From Phreatobacter aquaticus (GTDB taxonomy: Bacteria > Pseudomonadota > Alphaproteobacteria > Rhizobiales > Phreatobacteraceae): a stretch of 64,000 nucleotides of DNA. Under the pieces are notes generated by a model. That model did no database searches. It was not told where the DNA came from and was given only the letters and a program-made list of their open reading frames with translations. A program made the position numbers and the translations under genes. The DNA lies in the NCBI RefSeq assembly GCF_005160265.1, contig NZ_CP039865.1, positions 3,992,828-4,056,827 of the forward strand, read 5' to 3'. Shown piece by piece: positions 47,357-56,703 of this stretch; positions within the stretch are counted from its first letter, which is position 1, and every line of letters begins with the position of its first letter.

Positions 47357-49375
47357 TCAGGCCGCCTCGGCCGCCGCCGCCTCGATGGTCGCGACCGGCG
47401 CCCCCTCGGCCACCTGTTCGCCGGCGAGCACCGTCACCGAGGTGACCGTGCCATCCGAGGACGCGACCAGCGTGTGCTCCATCTTCATCGCCTCGATCAC
47501 AGCGATGCGGTCGCCCTTGGCCACCTGCTGGCCTGGTTCGACAAAGACCTGAATGACCTTGCCATGCATAGGCGCCTTCAGCGCGCCGCCGCCATCGAGA
47601 TGGTCGAGATCGACATCGAGCGGATCGAAGGCGCGGATTTCGGTCTGGCGGCCGTCGCGGATGACGAACAGGCTCTGTGCCGTCTGCACGAACATCGGGA
47701 GATGATAGATCGGGAGATAATCGTCCAGGAAACGGGACACGCCACTGGAAAGATGCACGGAAACGTTCGGATTGCCGTGCCCGGGCCTTGGATGAGGCCA
47801 GACGAGTTCGGCTTTCAACAGCTCTCCATTGACCAGGAACTGGCGCAGCGTTCGGCGCGCCGTGCCAAGCTGGAAGCCATCGACATGTTGCCAGGGCGAT
47901 GTGGTCTCATTGCCCAACCGGCTCTCATGCCAGGTTCGGTGGCTCCAGTCGCCGTCGATCAGCTTCAGCATGCCGAGGCGCGCAGCCTCGGCATCCATCG
48001 GCTGAGGCACGGCCCCCAAGGCCTCGACATTCCGGTCGATGAACCCCGTGTCGAAATCGCCGGACCGGAAGCCCTCGGCCTCGGTCAACGCCTTCAGGAA
48101 CCGAACATTCGTCCTTGGCCCCGCCACCACGGTGCCGGCCAGCGCCTGACCCAGCCGGTCCAGCGCCTCGTCGCGCGTCGCGCCATGGGCGATCACCTTG
48201 GCGATCATCGGATCGTAGAATGGCGAGACCTCGGCCTGCTCCTCAACGCCGGTGTCGATGCGCACGCCGTCGCCTTCGCCGAAGGAAAGCCGCCAGAGCT
48301 TGCCGGTTGACGGCAGGAAGCCCTTTTCTGGATCCTCGGCATAGAGCCTGGCTTCCACCGCATGGCCGTGGATCGCAAGCTCGTCCTGCAACAGCGGCAG
48401 TTGCTCGCCGGAAGCGACCCGGAGCTGCCACTCGACCAGATCCTGGCCGGTGATCGCCTCCGTCACCGGATGCTCCACCTGCAGGCGGGTGTTCATCTCC
48501 ATGAACCAGAACTTCGACGCATCGAGCCCCGCCGACCCATCGGCGATGAACTCCACGGTGCCGGCGCCGACATAGCCGACCGCCCTCGCCGCCTCGACCG
48601 CCGCCTTGCCCATGGCCTCCCGCATCGCCTCGGGCATGCCCGGCGCCGGCGCTTCCTCGATCACCTTCTGGTGGCGGCGTTGCAGCGAGCAGTCGCGCTC
48701 GAACAGGTGGACGACATTGCCCTGGCTGTCGCCGAACACCTGGATCTCGATATGGCGCGGCGCGGTGATGTATTTCTCGATCAGCACGCGGGGATCGCCG
48801 AAGGAGCTCGCCGCCTCCCGCTGGGCAGAGGCCAGCGCCTCGTCGAAATCCATCGCCTTGTCGACGCGCTTCATGCCCTTGCCGCCGCCACCGGCGACCG
48901 CCTTGATCAGCACGGGATAGCCGATCTCGTAGGCCTTCTCCTTGAGGAATTTCGCCTCCTGCATGGCGCCGTGATAGCCGGGCACCACGGGAACGCCGGC
49001 CTTCTGCATCAGCGCTTTCGCGCCATCCTTCAGCCCCATGGCGCGGATGGCGGAGGCCGGTGGCCCGACGAACACGATCCCGGCCGCGGCGCAGGCCTCG
49101 GCGAATTCGGCGCGCTCGGAGAGAAAACCGTAGCCGGGATGGATCGCCTCGGCTTTCGCCTGTTTGGCGACCGTGATGATCTTCTCGATCACCAGATAGC
49201 TCTCGCGCGCCGGCGCCGGCCCGACGCAATAGGCCTGGTCGGCGAGGCGGACATGCATCGCGCCGGCATCAGCCTCGGAATAGATCGCGATGGTGCGCAA
49301 GCCCAGCCGCTTCGCCGTCCTGATGACGCGAACGGCGATTTCGCCGCGATTGGCGATGAGCACGGAAGACAGCAT
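47357..49375 (-). CDS. mccA: 3-methylcrotonyl-CoA carboxylase alpha subunit
   Basis: Biotin carboxylase subunit for leucine breakdown. 672 aa: biotin carboxylase domain with VLIANRGEIAVRVIRTAKRLG at the start, ATP grasp AVAGGGGKGM near 165 and FMEMNTRLQVEHPVTE; a central linking region; C-terminal biotinyl domain with the biotin site EAMKMEH about residues 630-640. The short length and LDGGGALKAPMHGK end fit MCC rather than ACC or pyruvate carboxylase. The beta subunit is 2.8 kb away, not adjacent. Confidence 0.93.
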   Translation of the reverse strand: MLSSVLIANRGEIAVRVIRTAKRLGLRTIAIYSEADAGAMHVRLADQAYCVGPAPARESYLVIEKIITVAKQAKAEAIHPGYGFLSERAEFAEACAAAGIVFVGPPASAIRAMGLKDGAKALMQKAGVPVVPGYHGAMQEAKFLKEKAYEIGYPVLIKAVAGGGGKGMKRVDKAMDFDEALASAQREAASSFGDPRVLIEKYITAPRHIEIQVFGDSQGNVVHLFERDCSLQRRHQKVIEEAPAPGMPEAMREAMGKAAVEAARAVGYVGAGTVEFIADGSAGLDASKFWFMEMNTRLQVEHPVTEAITGQDLVEWQLRVASGEQLPLLQDELAIHGHAVEARLYAEDPEKGFLPSTGKLWRLSFGEGDGVRIDTGVEEQAEVSPFYDPMIAKVIAHGATRDEALDRLGQALAGTVVAGPRTNVRFLKALTEAEGFRSGDFDTGFIDRNVEALGAVPQPMDAEAARLGMLKLIDGDWSHRTWHESRLGNETTSPWQHVDGFQLGTARRTLRQFLVNGELLKAELVWPHPRPGHGNPNVSVHLSSGVSRFLDDYLPIYHLPMFVQTAQSLFVIRDGRQTEIRAFDPLDVDLDHLDGGGALKAPMHGKVIQVFVEPGQQVAKGDRIAVIEAMKMEHTLVASSDGTVTSVTVLAGEQVAEGAPVATIEAAAAEAA

Positions 49376-49560
49376 GGAACACCCGCAACCTGACCTGTGA
49401 CCGGGCGTTGAAGCTATCTGCTTCGAGGCCTCAGGCCAATGCGCCCCTTGGCCGATCGCGCCCTGTTCATGCACGGTCGCATGGCGCTTGCGCGCGTGCC
49501 ATCCTTGGCAAAGGGCCAATGTCCGGCCGATGGTGCCATGCAGCATCCCGGAGCGGACCC

Positions 49561-50955
49561 ATGACCGACCTCGCCGACCTCTCGACCGCCGACCTCACCA
49601 AGGCCTTCAAGGCGCGCACGCTCTCGCCTGTCGAGGCCACCAAGGCGGCGCTCAAGCGGATCGAGGCCTGCGAGCCGAAGCTCAACGCCATGTATATCGT
49701 CAGCGCGGACCAGGCGCTGAAGGCCGCCAGGGCCGCCGAGAAGCGCTATGCCAAGGGTGAGCCGCTCTCGGTGATCGATGGCGTGCCCTCCACCATCAAG
49801 GACAATATGGCAACCGCCGGCGACCCCTGCCCGGTCGGCGTGCCGATTGCCGACATGACGCCGCGCGCGGTGGATTCGCCGGTCTCAGCCCGCATGCGGG
49901 AGGCCGGCGCCGTCATCCTCGGCAAGACCACCATGCCCGATTACGGCATGCTCTCGGCCGGCGTCTCCTCGCTCCACGGCGTCACCCGCAATCCCTGGAA
50001 CACCACACGCAACACGGCGGGCTCGTCGTCGGGCGCCGGCGCGGCGGGTGCGGCCGGCTATGGTCCCTTGCATATCGGCACCGATATCGGCGGCTCGATC
50101 CGCCTGCCCGCCGCCCATTGCGGCCTGTTCGGCCTGAAGCCGTCGCTCGGCCGCGTGCCGCTCTATCCGCCCTATCTCGGCCGGGTCGCGGGACCCATGA
50201 CCCGGACGGTCAAGGACTCGGCGCTGCTGATGAATGTCATCACTGGGCCGGATTTTCGCGACCACATGAGCCTGCCCTACCAGCCGGTCGACTACGCCAA
50301 GGGCCTGTCGAAGCTGAAGGTGAAAGGATTGAAGATCGGACTGCTCACCGAAATGCCCTCCGGGTTGCCGGCAGATCCCGCCATCATCAAGGCGGTGAAA
50401 GCAGCGGCCAAGGCGCTGGAAGCCGAAGGCGCCCATGTCGAAGTTCTGAAGGGCTTCGTGACCCCCTCCATGCTCGACGGCATTTCCTGCTTCTTCGAGC
50501 AGCGCTCCTACAACGACATCTCAAAGCTGCCGGCGGCGCAGAAAAAGAAGCTCCTGCCCTATATCGTCGACTGGGCGACCTGGCGGGCCAAGGACTTCAC
50601 CGGCGCCGATGTCATGCGCTTCTATGGCGAGGTCGTCGCCATGCGCGAGGCGGCGGTGCTCGCAACCCAACCCTTCGACTTCGTCATCCAGCCCTGCACC
50701 TGCCCGGTCAGCTATCCGGCCGAGCATCATTCGCCGACCAACGATTACAAGACGGCGCTGGAGCACATCCCCTTCACGGTGGCCTACAATTTCTCCGAAC
50801 AGCCGGCGGCGAGCCTCAACTGGACCTATCATTCCGACGGCATGCCGATCGGCGTGCAGGTGTCGGGGCGGCGCTTCGACGATATCGGCGTGATGCGGAT
50901 GAGCCGCGTGCTGGAGCAGTTGCGGCCGGAGCAGAAGGCCTGGCCTTTGGGGTGA
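49561..50955 (+). CDS. Amidase signature family protein
   Basis: 464 aa. Ser-cisSer-Lys triad: Lys in STIKDNM (near 79), Gly/Ser-rich NTAGSSSGAGAAGAAGYGPL with the cis-Ser (about 153) and the nucleophile Ser in GTDIGGSIRLPA (about 180). These signature enzymes hydrolyse amides such as indoleacetamide or nicotinamide; not GatA, which has other conserved regions. Starts ATG 49561 immediately after GGAGCGGACCC. Divergent from mccA. Confidence 0.92.
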   Translation: MTDLADLSTADLTKAFKARTLSPVEATKAALKRIEACEPKLNAMYIVSADQALKAARAAEKRYAKGEPLSVIDGVPSTIKDNMATAGDPCPVGVPIADMTPRAVDSPVSARMREAGAVILGKTTMPDYGMLSAGVSSLHGVTRNPWNTTRNTAGSSSGAGAAGAAGYGPLHIGTDIGGSIRLPAAHCGLFGLKPSLGRVPLYPPYLGRVAGPMTRTVKDSALLMNVITGPDFRDHMSLPYQPVDYAKGLSKLKVKGLKIGLLTEMPSGLPADPAIIKAVKAAAKALEAEGAHVEVLKGFVTPSMLDGISCFFEQRSYNDISKLPAAQKKKLLPYIVDWATWRAKDFTGADVMRFYGEVVAMREAAVLATQPFDFVIQPCTCPVSYPAEHHSPTNDYKTALEHIPFTVAYNFSEQPAASLNWTYHSDGMPIGVQVSGRRFDDIGVMRMSRVLEQLRPEQKAWPLG

Positions 50956-50979
50956 CAGGTCGAGGATAGCCCGTCAGAT

Positions 50980-51068
50980 CGTCATGCCCGCCCTTGTGGC
51001 GGGCATCCACGCCTGACCTACGGGCTTCAATGAAGTCGTGGATGGCCGGGACAAGCCCGGCCATGACG
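50980..51068. repeat. Intergenic inverted repeat, CGTCATGCCCGCC family, copy 2
   Basis: Same arms as at 45383, here with a shorter centre (CCTGACCTACGGGCTTC). Lies 25 bp after the amidase stop. The arms are nearly identical to copy 1, the centre unrelated. Confidence 0.88.
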
Positions 51069-51113
51069 GGACGAACCCGAACGATGGAGGCGACACCGCC
51101 GCCAGCGCAGACC

Positions 51114-51251
51114 TTCACCTCGCCCCGACGGGGAGAGGTCGATCCGAACGCATGTGAGGATCGGGAGAGGGGGAGCGCTCTTACCGGGGACAGCTCGCCC
51201 CCTCACCCGGCATCTGACGATGCCGACCTCTCCCCCTCGGGGAGAGGTGAA
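51114..51251. repeat. Intergenic inverted repeat, TTCACCTCTCCCC family, copy 2
   Basis: Arms at 51114-51141 and 51224-51251 (TTCACCTCGCCCCGACGGGG and CTCGGGGAGAGGTGAA), 82 nt apart. Together with the neighbouring repeat it fills most of the 349-bp gap between the amidase and SDR genes, which otherwise holds no gene. Confidence 0.85.
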
Positions 51252-51304
51252 ACCGAGCACCGGACTTCCTTCGTGCAGGTGTCACGACCGGTGATGCGCT
51301 CGCC

Positions 51305-52033
51305 TCAAATCGGCGCGACACCCACCGTCATGCCGCCGCAGACATAGAGCACTTGGCCCGTGACGAAGCTTGCCCCATCCGACAGGAAGAAATCGGCGGC
51401 ATGCGCGATGTCCTCGGGCTGGCCGAGGCGCTGCACCGGCACGCCGCGGATGATCGCCTGGGTGCGGGGGCTGTTGTGCGGATTGGCTGATTTGAACAGC
51501 TCGGTCTCAATCGGCCCCGGGCCGATGGCATTGACCGTGATGCCGTGGGGCGCCAGTTCCAGCGCCCAAGTGCGGGTCAGCCCGATGACGCCGGCCTTGG
51601 TCGCCGAATAGGCGGTGCGCAGCTCCTTGCCGAGCGCGGCGCGGCTGGAAATGGTGACGATCCGCCCCTTGCCCGCAGCCTTCATCGCGGGAAGCGCGGC
51701 TTGAGCGCTGAGGATGCAGGCGCGCAGGTTGATCGCCACCACCTTGTCGAAATCCTCGATCGTCGTCTCTTCCAGCGAGGCCGGCGCGGCAATGCCGGCA
51801 TTGTTGACCAGCCAGAGGATGGCGTTGGTGGCGGCGATCTCCGCAAGTGCTGCCTTGGTCGCTGCGAGATCGGTGAGGTCGCAGCGGACGAAACGCGCAT
51901 CCGTTTGCTCCGCCGGCGCCTCACGGTCGAGAATGACCACGGGAATGCCGCGGGCGAGCAGCTTCTGGACAATGGCGGCGCCAATGCCGCGGCTGCCGCC
52001 GGTGACCAGGGCTGCGGGTTTCTCGATGCTCAT
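51305..52033 (-). CDS. Short-chain dehydrogenase/reductase
   Basis: 242 aa classical SDR. Nucleotide motif TGGSRGIGAAIV (about 11-22), NNAG at about 90, catalytic Ser in TISSRAALG, and YSATK at about 145-149. The C-terminal FVTGQVLYVCGG is typical of acyl-chain or sugar-type dehydrogenases. It lies between mccA and mccB on the same strand, so a role with acyl-CoA metabolism is possible (inference). Confidence 0.93.
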   Translation of the reverse strand: MSIEKPAALVTGGSRGIGAAIVQKLLARGIPVVILDREAPAEQTDARFVRCDLTDLAATKAALAEIAATNAILWLVNNAGIAAPASLEETTIEDFDKVVAINLRACILSAQAALPAMKAAGKGRIVTISSRAALGKELRTAYSATKAGVIGLTRTWALELAPHGITVNAIGPGPIETELFKSANPHNSPRTQAIIRGVPVQRLGQPEDIAHAADFFLSDGASFVTGQVLYVCGGMTVGVAPI

Positions 52034-52076
52034 GCGTTTCCATCCCTTGCCGGGCCTTGGTCGGCGCCGGTTCTTG

Positions 52077-52169
52077 CGTCATGCCCGCCCTTCTGGCGGG
52101 CATCCACGTCTTGTCCCTGAAACCAGAGTGTTCCAGTCGTGGATGGCCGGGACAAGCCCGGTCATGACG
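52077..52169. repeat. Intergenic inverted repeat, CGTCATGCCCGCC family, copy 3
   Basis: Arms CGTCATGCCCGCCCTTCTGG and CAAGCCCGGTCATGACG, between the SDR and mccB genes, with a centre of about 30 nt different from the other two copies. Each copy differs from the others by only one to three arm bases. Confidence 0.88.
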
Positions 52170-52201
52170 CGGAGGGGTATGCGCGCTTGAGGACCGCGCC
52201 C

Positions 52202-53815
52202 TCACATCCGGAATACGCCGAACTTCGTCTCCGGGATCGGCGCGTTGAGCGCCGCGCTCAGCGCCAGCGCCAGCACGCGGCGGGTCTCCGACGGCGTGAT
52301 GATGCCGTCGTCCCACAGCCTCGACGTCGCATAATAGGGATGGCCCTCGGTGTCGTAATTGGCGCGGATCGGCGCCTTGAAGGCCTCTTCCTCCTCCACC
52401 GACCAGTCCTTGCCCTCGGCCTCGAAATTCTCGCGCTTCACGGTGGCTAGCACGCTTGCCGCCTGCTCGCCGCCCATCACGGAAATGCGCGAATTCGGCC
52501 AGGCGAACAGGAAGCGGGGCGAATAGGCCCGTCCACACATGCCGTAATTGCCGGCGCCGTACGAGCCGCCGACCAGCAGCGTGATCTTCGGCACCTTGGC
52601 GCAGGCGACCGCCGTCACGAGCTTCGCGCCGTCCTTGGCGATGCCGCCGGCTTCGAACTGCCGGCCCACCATGAAGCCGGTGATATTCTGCAGGAACAGC
52701 AGCGGAATGCGCCGCTGGCAGCACAGCTCGATGAAATGGGCGCCCTTCATGGCGCTTTCCGAGAACAGGATGCCGTTGTTGCCGATGATGCCGACCGGCA
52801 TTCCGTGCAGGCGCGCGAAGCCGGTCACCAGCGTCTGGCCATAGAGCGCCTTGAACTCGTCGAACTCGGACCCGTCCACAAGGCGGGCGATGACTTCGCG
52901 GATATCGTACTGGACCTTGAGATTGGTCGGCACCAGCGCCTCAAGCTCGCTCGGGTCATAGACCGGCTCGCGCGGCTCTGTCAGCGCGATATCGACCGAT
53001 TTCACCGTGTTGAGATTGGCGACGATGCGCCGGGCGATCGCCAGCGCGTGGGTGTCGTCCACCGCATAGTGATCGGCAACGCCCGACTGGCGGGCATGAA
53101 CCTCGGCGCCGCCGAGATCTTCGGCTGTCACGATCTCGCCGGTAGCGGCGCGCACCAGCGGCGGCCCGCCGAGGAAGATCGTGCCCTGGCGGCGCACGAT
53201 GATCGTTTCGTCCGACATGGCCGGCACATAGGCGCCGCCTGCCGTGCATGATCCCATCACCACAGCGATCTGCGGAATGCCGGCGGCGGAAAGATTGGCC
53301 TGGTTGAAGAAGATGCGGCCGAAATGCTCGCGGTCGGGGAAGACCTCCGTCTGGTGCGGCAGGTTGGCGCCGCCAGAATCGACGAGATAGACGCAGGGCA
53401 GCCGGTTCTGCAGCGCGATCTCCTGCGCGCGCAGATGCTTCTTCACCGTCATCGGGTAATAGGTGCCGCCCTTGATGGTCGAATCGTTGCAGACGATCAT
53501 CACCTCGCGGCCTTCCACCCGGCCGATGCCAGTGATCAGGCCCGCGCCGTGGATCGCCTCGCCATAGAGGCCGTTGGCGGCGAGCTGCGAGAGTTCCAGG
53601 AACGGCGAGCCGGGATCGATCAGCTGCATCACGCGGTCGCGCGGCAGAAGCTTGCCACGGGCGACATGGCGCTGGCGGGCACGCTCATTGCCGCCAAGGG
53701 CTGCTTCGGCGCGCTTGGCCTGCAGATCGCCGACAATCTCCTGCCATGCGCTGGCATTGGCCTTGGCGTCAGGGCTGGACGGCTGGAACGAGGATTTCAG
53801 AACGGCCACAGGCAT
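52202..53815 (-). CDS. mccB: 3-methylcrotonyl-CoA carboxylase beta subunit
   Basis: Carboxyltransferase subunit for leucine breakdown. 537 aa with the two crotonase-like halves: [60 protein letters not shown] in the N half, and [25 protein letters not shown] and [15 protein letters not shown] in the C half. The [20 protein letters not shown] form fits MCC rather than propionyl-CoA carboxylase. I used ATG 53815 (MPVAVLKS); an ATG at 53833 would add six residues. Confidence 0.93.
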   Translation of the reverse strand: MPVAVLKSSFQPSSPDAKANASAWQEIVGDLQAKRAEAALGGNERARQRHVARGKLLPRDRVMQLIDPGSPFLELSQLAANGLYGEAIHGAGLITGIGRVEGREVMIVCNDSTIKGGTYYPMTVKKHLRAQEIALQNRLPCVYLVDSGGANLPHQTEVFPDREHFGRIFFNQANLSAAGIPQIAVVMGSCTAGGAYVPAMSDETIIVRRQGTIFLGGPPLVRAATGEIVTAEDLGGAEVHARQSGVADHYAVDDTHALAIARRIVANLNTVKSVDIALTEPREPVYDPSELEALVPTNLKVQYDIREVIARLVDGSEFDEFKALYGQTLVTGFARLHGMPVGIIGNNGILFSESAMKGAHFIELCCQRRIPLLFLQNITGFMVGRQFEAGGIAKDGAKLVTAVACAKVPKITLLVGGSYGAGNYGMCGRAYSPRFLFAWPNSRISVMGGEQAASVLATVKRENFEAEGKDWSVEEEEAFKAPIRANYDTEGHPYYATSRLWDDGIITPSETRRVLALALSAALNAPIPETKFGVFRM

Positions 53816-53886
53816 GCTCCACGACTGGGGCATTCTGGTTATAGCGTCGGGCCCGCCCTGTCATCCGGCGACAAGACGGATGGCGC

Positions 53887-54648
53887 TCAGCGGGCGGCCA
53901 CCGGGTCCATGCCGACGGCGGTGATGCCGGGGACAGCCTCGGCGCTGGCGAGGAAGGCCAGAAACGCACGCGCGGCCTCGTTTTCGGCACCCACCGTCGA
54001 AAGACCGGCCGAATAGGTGGTGACGAGGCCGATCTCGGCCGGCAGCGGGCCGACAATGCGGACGCCGGCGACGGGGCGGATCTCGCTGATCTGGTGGAAC
54101 ACGACATCGGCGACGCCGCTCGCCACGAACTCCGCCGCATAACCGCCGCGCTTCGGATGCGCCTTCCTGCCCAACTCCGCGGTGAGGCCGAGGCGCTCGA
54201 CCATCGCGACGAAATGCGTGCCGCTGGTGCCGCCCGCCGCCGGATCGGAATAGGCAATGCCGCGCGCGGCGGCGATCAGGCGCTTCACCGCATCCACGCT
54301 CGATATATCGGGAACCGCCGCACTTTCCGCGACGCCAACGCCAAGAGCGGTCCGCGCAATGTCGCGCCGCGAGCCGGCGACCATCCGCCCTGCCCCGACC
54401 AGTTGGTCGATCACCACCGGCGTCACCACCACGACATCGACCGCTTCACCGGCCTGCATGCGCCTAAGGATCGCACCTGCCGTATCGGAGGCCGTGACGA
54501 AGCGATGGCCCGTCTGGGCCGCGAAGCGCTCGGCGAGCCCCGCGATCATCGCTTTGGACGCGCCGCTGACCAGAAGGCGGATCTCGGCGGCCGAGGCCGG
54601 TGCTGCCAGCGAGAGCATGGCGAAGACGAGTGCTGAAATCCGCAACAT
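53887..54648 (-). CDS. Periplasmic substrate-binding protein, ModA-like (molybdate/extracellular solute-binding family 1)
   Basis: 253 aa with a signal peptide (LRISALVFAMLSLAAPASA). IRLLVSGASKAMIAGLAERFAAQTG at the mature start and YSDPAAGGTSGTHFVAMVERLGL resemble ModA-type anion receptors. There is no ABC permease or ATPase beside it, so it is an orphan receptor and the ligand (molybdate, other oxyanion or organic acid) is open. ATG 54648 chosen over an upstream ATG at 54681. Confidence 0.85.
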   Translation of the reverse strand: MLRISALVFAMLSLAAPASAAEIRLLVSGASKAMIAGLAERFAAQTGHRFVTASDTAGAILRRMQAGEAVDVVVVTPVVIDQLVGAGRMVAGSRRDIARTALGVGVAESAAVPDISSVDAVKRLIAAARGIAYSDPAAGGTSGTHFVAMVERLGLTAELGRKAHPKRGGYAAEFVASGVADVVFHQISEIRPVAGVRIVGPLPAEIGLVTTYSAGLSTVGAENEAARAFLAFLASAEAVPGITAVGMDPVAAR

Positions 54649-54726
54649 GCGGTGCCCTCCGTGCTGGACCGTGTCCGCCATCCTTGCCCAACTCGCATCC
54701 GGAGGGAAGCGAACCGCGCCGCACGG

Positions 54727-55377
54727 TTACTCGACCACCTCGTAGGGCTGGTGGAACCAGGGCTCGGCATCCGCGCCCCTCTGCCAGTCCTGCCAGGCCG
54801 GCAGCGCCATCATCGCCGTCATATAGGCGGCCACCACCGGCGGCACGTCGATCGCATAGGCATGGAAGCGGTTGACCACCGGCGCATACATGGCGTCGGC
54901 GGCGGAGAAGGCGCCGTAAAGGAACGGCCCGCCGGCGCCGAACCGCTCGCGCGCCTCGGTCCAGAGCGTGACGATGCGAGCAATGTCGGCCTTCACGTCG
55001 TCGGCGAGAGCGATGGCCTTCGGCATCCGCCGCATGTTCATGCCGCAGCGATTGCGCAGCGCCTGGAAGCCCGCATGCATCTCGGTCGATGCCGAGCGCG
55101 CATGGGCCCTGGCGGCCCGCTCCGCGGGCCAGACCGGCCGGTCGGGAAAGCGATCGGCCAGATAGTCGATGATGGCGAGGCTTTCCCAGACGACAATATC
55201 GCCGTCGACGAGAACGGGGAGCTTCCCCGCCTTGCTGAACCGCCGGACGCGCTCGGCCGTGTCCGGCTGGTAGAGCGCAACCACCTCCTCCTCAAACGGC
55301 AGCCCAAGGTGCCGCATCAGGATCCAGGGCCGGAACGACCAGGACGAATAGGCCTTGTTGCCGATCAGGAGCTTCAT
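54727..55377 (-). CDS. Glutathione S-transferase family protein
   Basis: 216 aa. Thioredoxin-like N-terminal domain with NKAYSSWSFRPWILMRHLGLPFEE and the GSH-binding GKLPVLVDGDIVVWESLAIIDYLAD (about 50-75), then an all-helical C-terminal domain with AFSAADAMYAPVVNRFHAY. Catalytic residue probably Ser in SSW. Function could be detoxification; no specific substrate. Confidence 0.93.
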   Translation of the reverse strand: MKLLIGNKAYSSWSFRPWILMRHLGLPFEEEVVALYQPDTAERVRRFSKAGKLPVLVDGDIVVWESLAIIDYLADRFPDRPVWPAERAARAHARSASTEMHAGFQALRNRCGMNMRRMPKAIALADDVKADIARIVTLWTEARERFGAGGPFLYGAFSAADAMYAPVVNRFHAYAIDVPPVVAAYMTAMMALPAWQDWQRGADAEPWFHQPYEVVE

Positions 55378-55478
55378 GGGGTCATCCTCCGCCGAGACAT
55401 CGGCGGAGAGTGCCCGATCACGGAGCCCGGCGACCAGCCAAAAGCCGTGATCGGATCATTCGCAAGCGTGATGGACGC

Positions 55479-55892
55479 TCACGCCTTGTGCTTGGCCACC
55501 CATTCCTCCGTCGGGCCGCCGGTCTTCTTCCAGGCGCCATAGCCGCCCTCGACATGGGCGACCGGCTTCAGGCCCATGCGCTGGGCGGTCTGGGCCGAGA
55601 GCGCCGAGCGAAGACCGCCGGCACAGAAGAACACGAACTGCTTGTCCTCCTGGAAGATCGGCTTGGCATAGGGGCTTTCCGGATCAATCCAGAATTCCAG
55701 CATGCCGCGCGGGCAATGGAACGCGCCGGGAACCTTGCCCTCGCGCTCCAGCTCGCGGGGATCGCGCAGATCGACGAACACGACATCCGCATGGCCGTGC
55801 AGCGCCTTGGCCTCCTCGATGGTCAGGGTCTTGACCTCGTTGTTGGCCTCTTCGAGCAGGGCCTTGTAGCCCTTGGTGATCGTCTGCGGCAT
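55479..55892 (-). CDS. Rhodanese-like domain protein
   Basis: 137 aa single rhodanese domain with a short helical N-terminus (MPQTITKGYKALLEEANNEV). VVFVDLRDPRELEREGKVPGAFHCP is the CH2A region and the active loop is FFCAGGLRSA, with the Cys at about 95 available for persulfide formation. Role in sulfur transfer or thiosulfate:cyanide reaction. It begins 134 bp from the divergent DUF599 gene. Confidence 0.92.
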   Translation of the reverse strand: MPQTITKGYKALLEEANNEVKTLTIEEAKALHGHADVVFVDLRDPRELEREGKVPGAFHCPRGMLEFWIDPESPYAKPIFQEDKQFVFFCAGGLRSALSAQTAQRMGLKPVAHVEGGYGAWKKTGGPTEEWVAKHKA

Positions 55893-56025
55893 CGCCGTTC
55901 TCCGGATGGGGCGCCCGTCACGGGCAGGTCGGACGGTGACGCTAGCACCGCAAGCCCAGGCCTTAGTAGTCCTCCAAGCGAATGGCTCTCGACGTCCGGC
56001 CCCCGCCCGCGCTACCCCTTGTCCC

Positions 56026-56703
56026 ATGCTCGGACTGACACCGCTCGACGCCGTTTCGCTCGCCTTCTTCGTCGTGGCCTGGATCGGCTATGCGTGGCTG
56101 GTCGATTCCCGGGCGCGCCAGACGCGCGGGCTCACCGCCGTGATGGCCGATTATCGCCAGCGCTGGATGGACGAGATGCGGCTGCGGCAGAACCGGATCA
56201 TCGACGGCCAGATCAACATGACCCTGCAGCAGGGCACGGCCTTCTTCGCCTCCACCTCCCTGCTGGCGGTCGGCGCCTGCCTCACCCTGATCGGTGCCAC
56301 CGAACGGGTAGTCGACATCGTGCGCACCCTGCCCTTCGGCCTGCCCATGGACCGCGCGCAATGGGAGGTGAAGGTCGCCGGTCTGACGCTGATCTTCGTC
56401 TATGCCTTCTTCAAATTCGCCTGGGCCTACCGCCTGTTCAACTATTGCGCGATCCTCATCGGCGCGACGCCGGACGGCGACCGTCGGATGAGCGATGAAG
56501 CCAAGGCCATGGCCGACCGCGCCGCCCGGATGAATGCGATAGCCGCCGGCCACTTCAACCGCGGTCAGCGCGCCTATTTCTTCGCGCTCGGCTATCTCGG
56601 CTGGTTCGCCGGGCCCTATCTCTTCATCGTGACGACCGCGGCGGTCGTTTTCGTCATCTACCGGCGCCAGTTCGCCTCGGCGAGCCTGCGGGCTGTGCAG
56701 TAG
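56026..56703 (+). CDS. DUF599 family membrane protein
   Basis: 225 aa, about four transmembrane helices (PLDAVSLAFFVVAWIGYAWL; the TLQQGTAFFASTSLLAVGACL region; AGLTLIFVYAFFKFAW; FFALGYLGWFAGPYLFIVT). It matches DUF599, function unknown, with GHFNRGQRAYFFALGYLGW as the conserved end. Its 3' end overlaps the convergent Cys-rich gene by 50 bp. Confidence 0.88.
   Translation: MLGLTPLDAVSLAFFVVAWIGYAWLVDSRARQTRGLTAVMADYRQRWMDEMRLRQNRIIDGQINMTLQQGTAFFASTSLLAVGACLTLIGATERVVDIVRTLPFGLPMDRAQWEVKVAGLTLIFVYAFFKFAWAYRLFNYCAILIGATPDGDRRMSDEAKAMADRAARMNAIAAGHFNRGQRAYFFALGYLGWFAGPYLFIVTTAAVVFVIYRRQFASASLRAVQ

Noticed and set aside
46334-48310. 658-codon plus-strand open frame
   Set aside because: Antisense to the NHL gene and mccA, which have clear family motifs.
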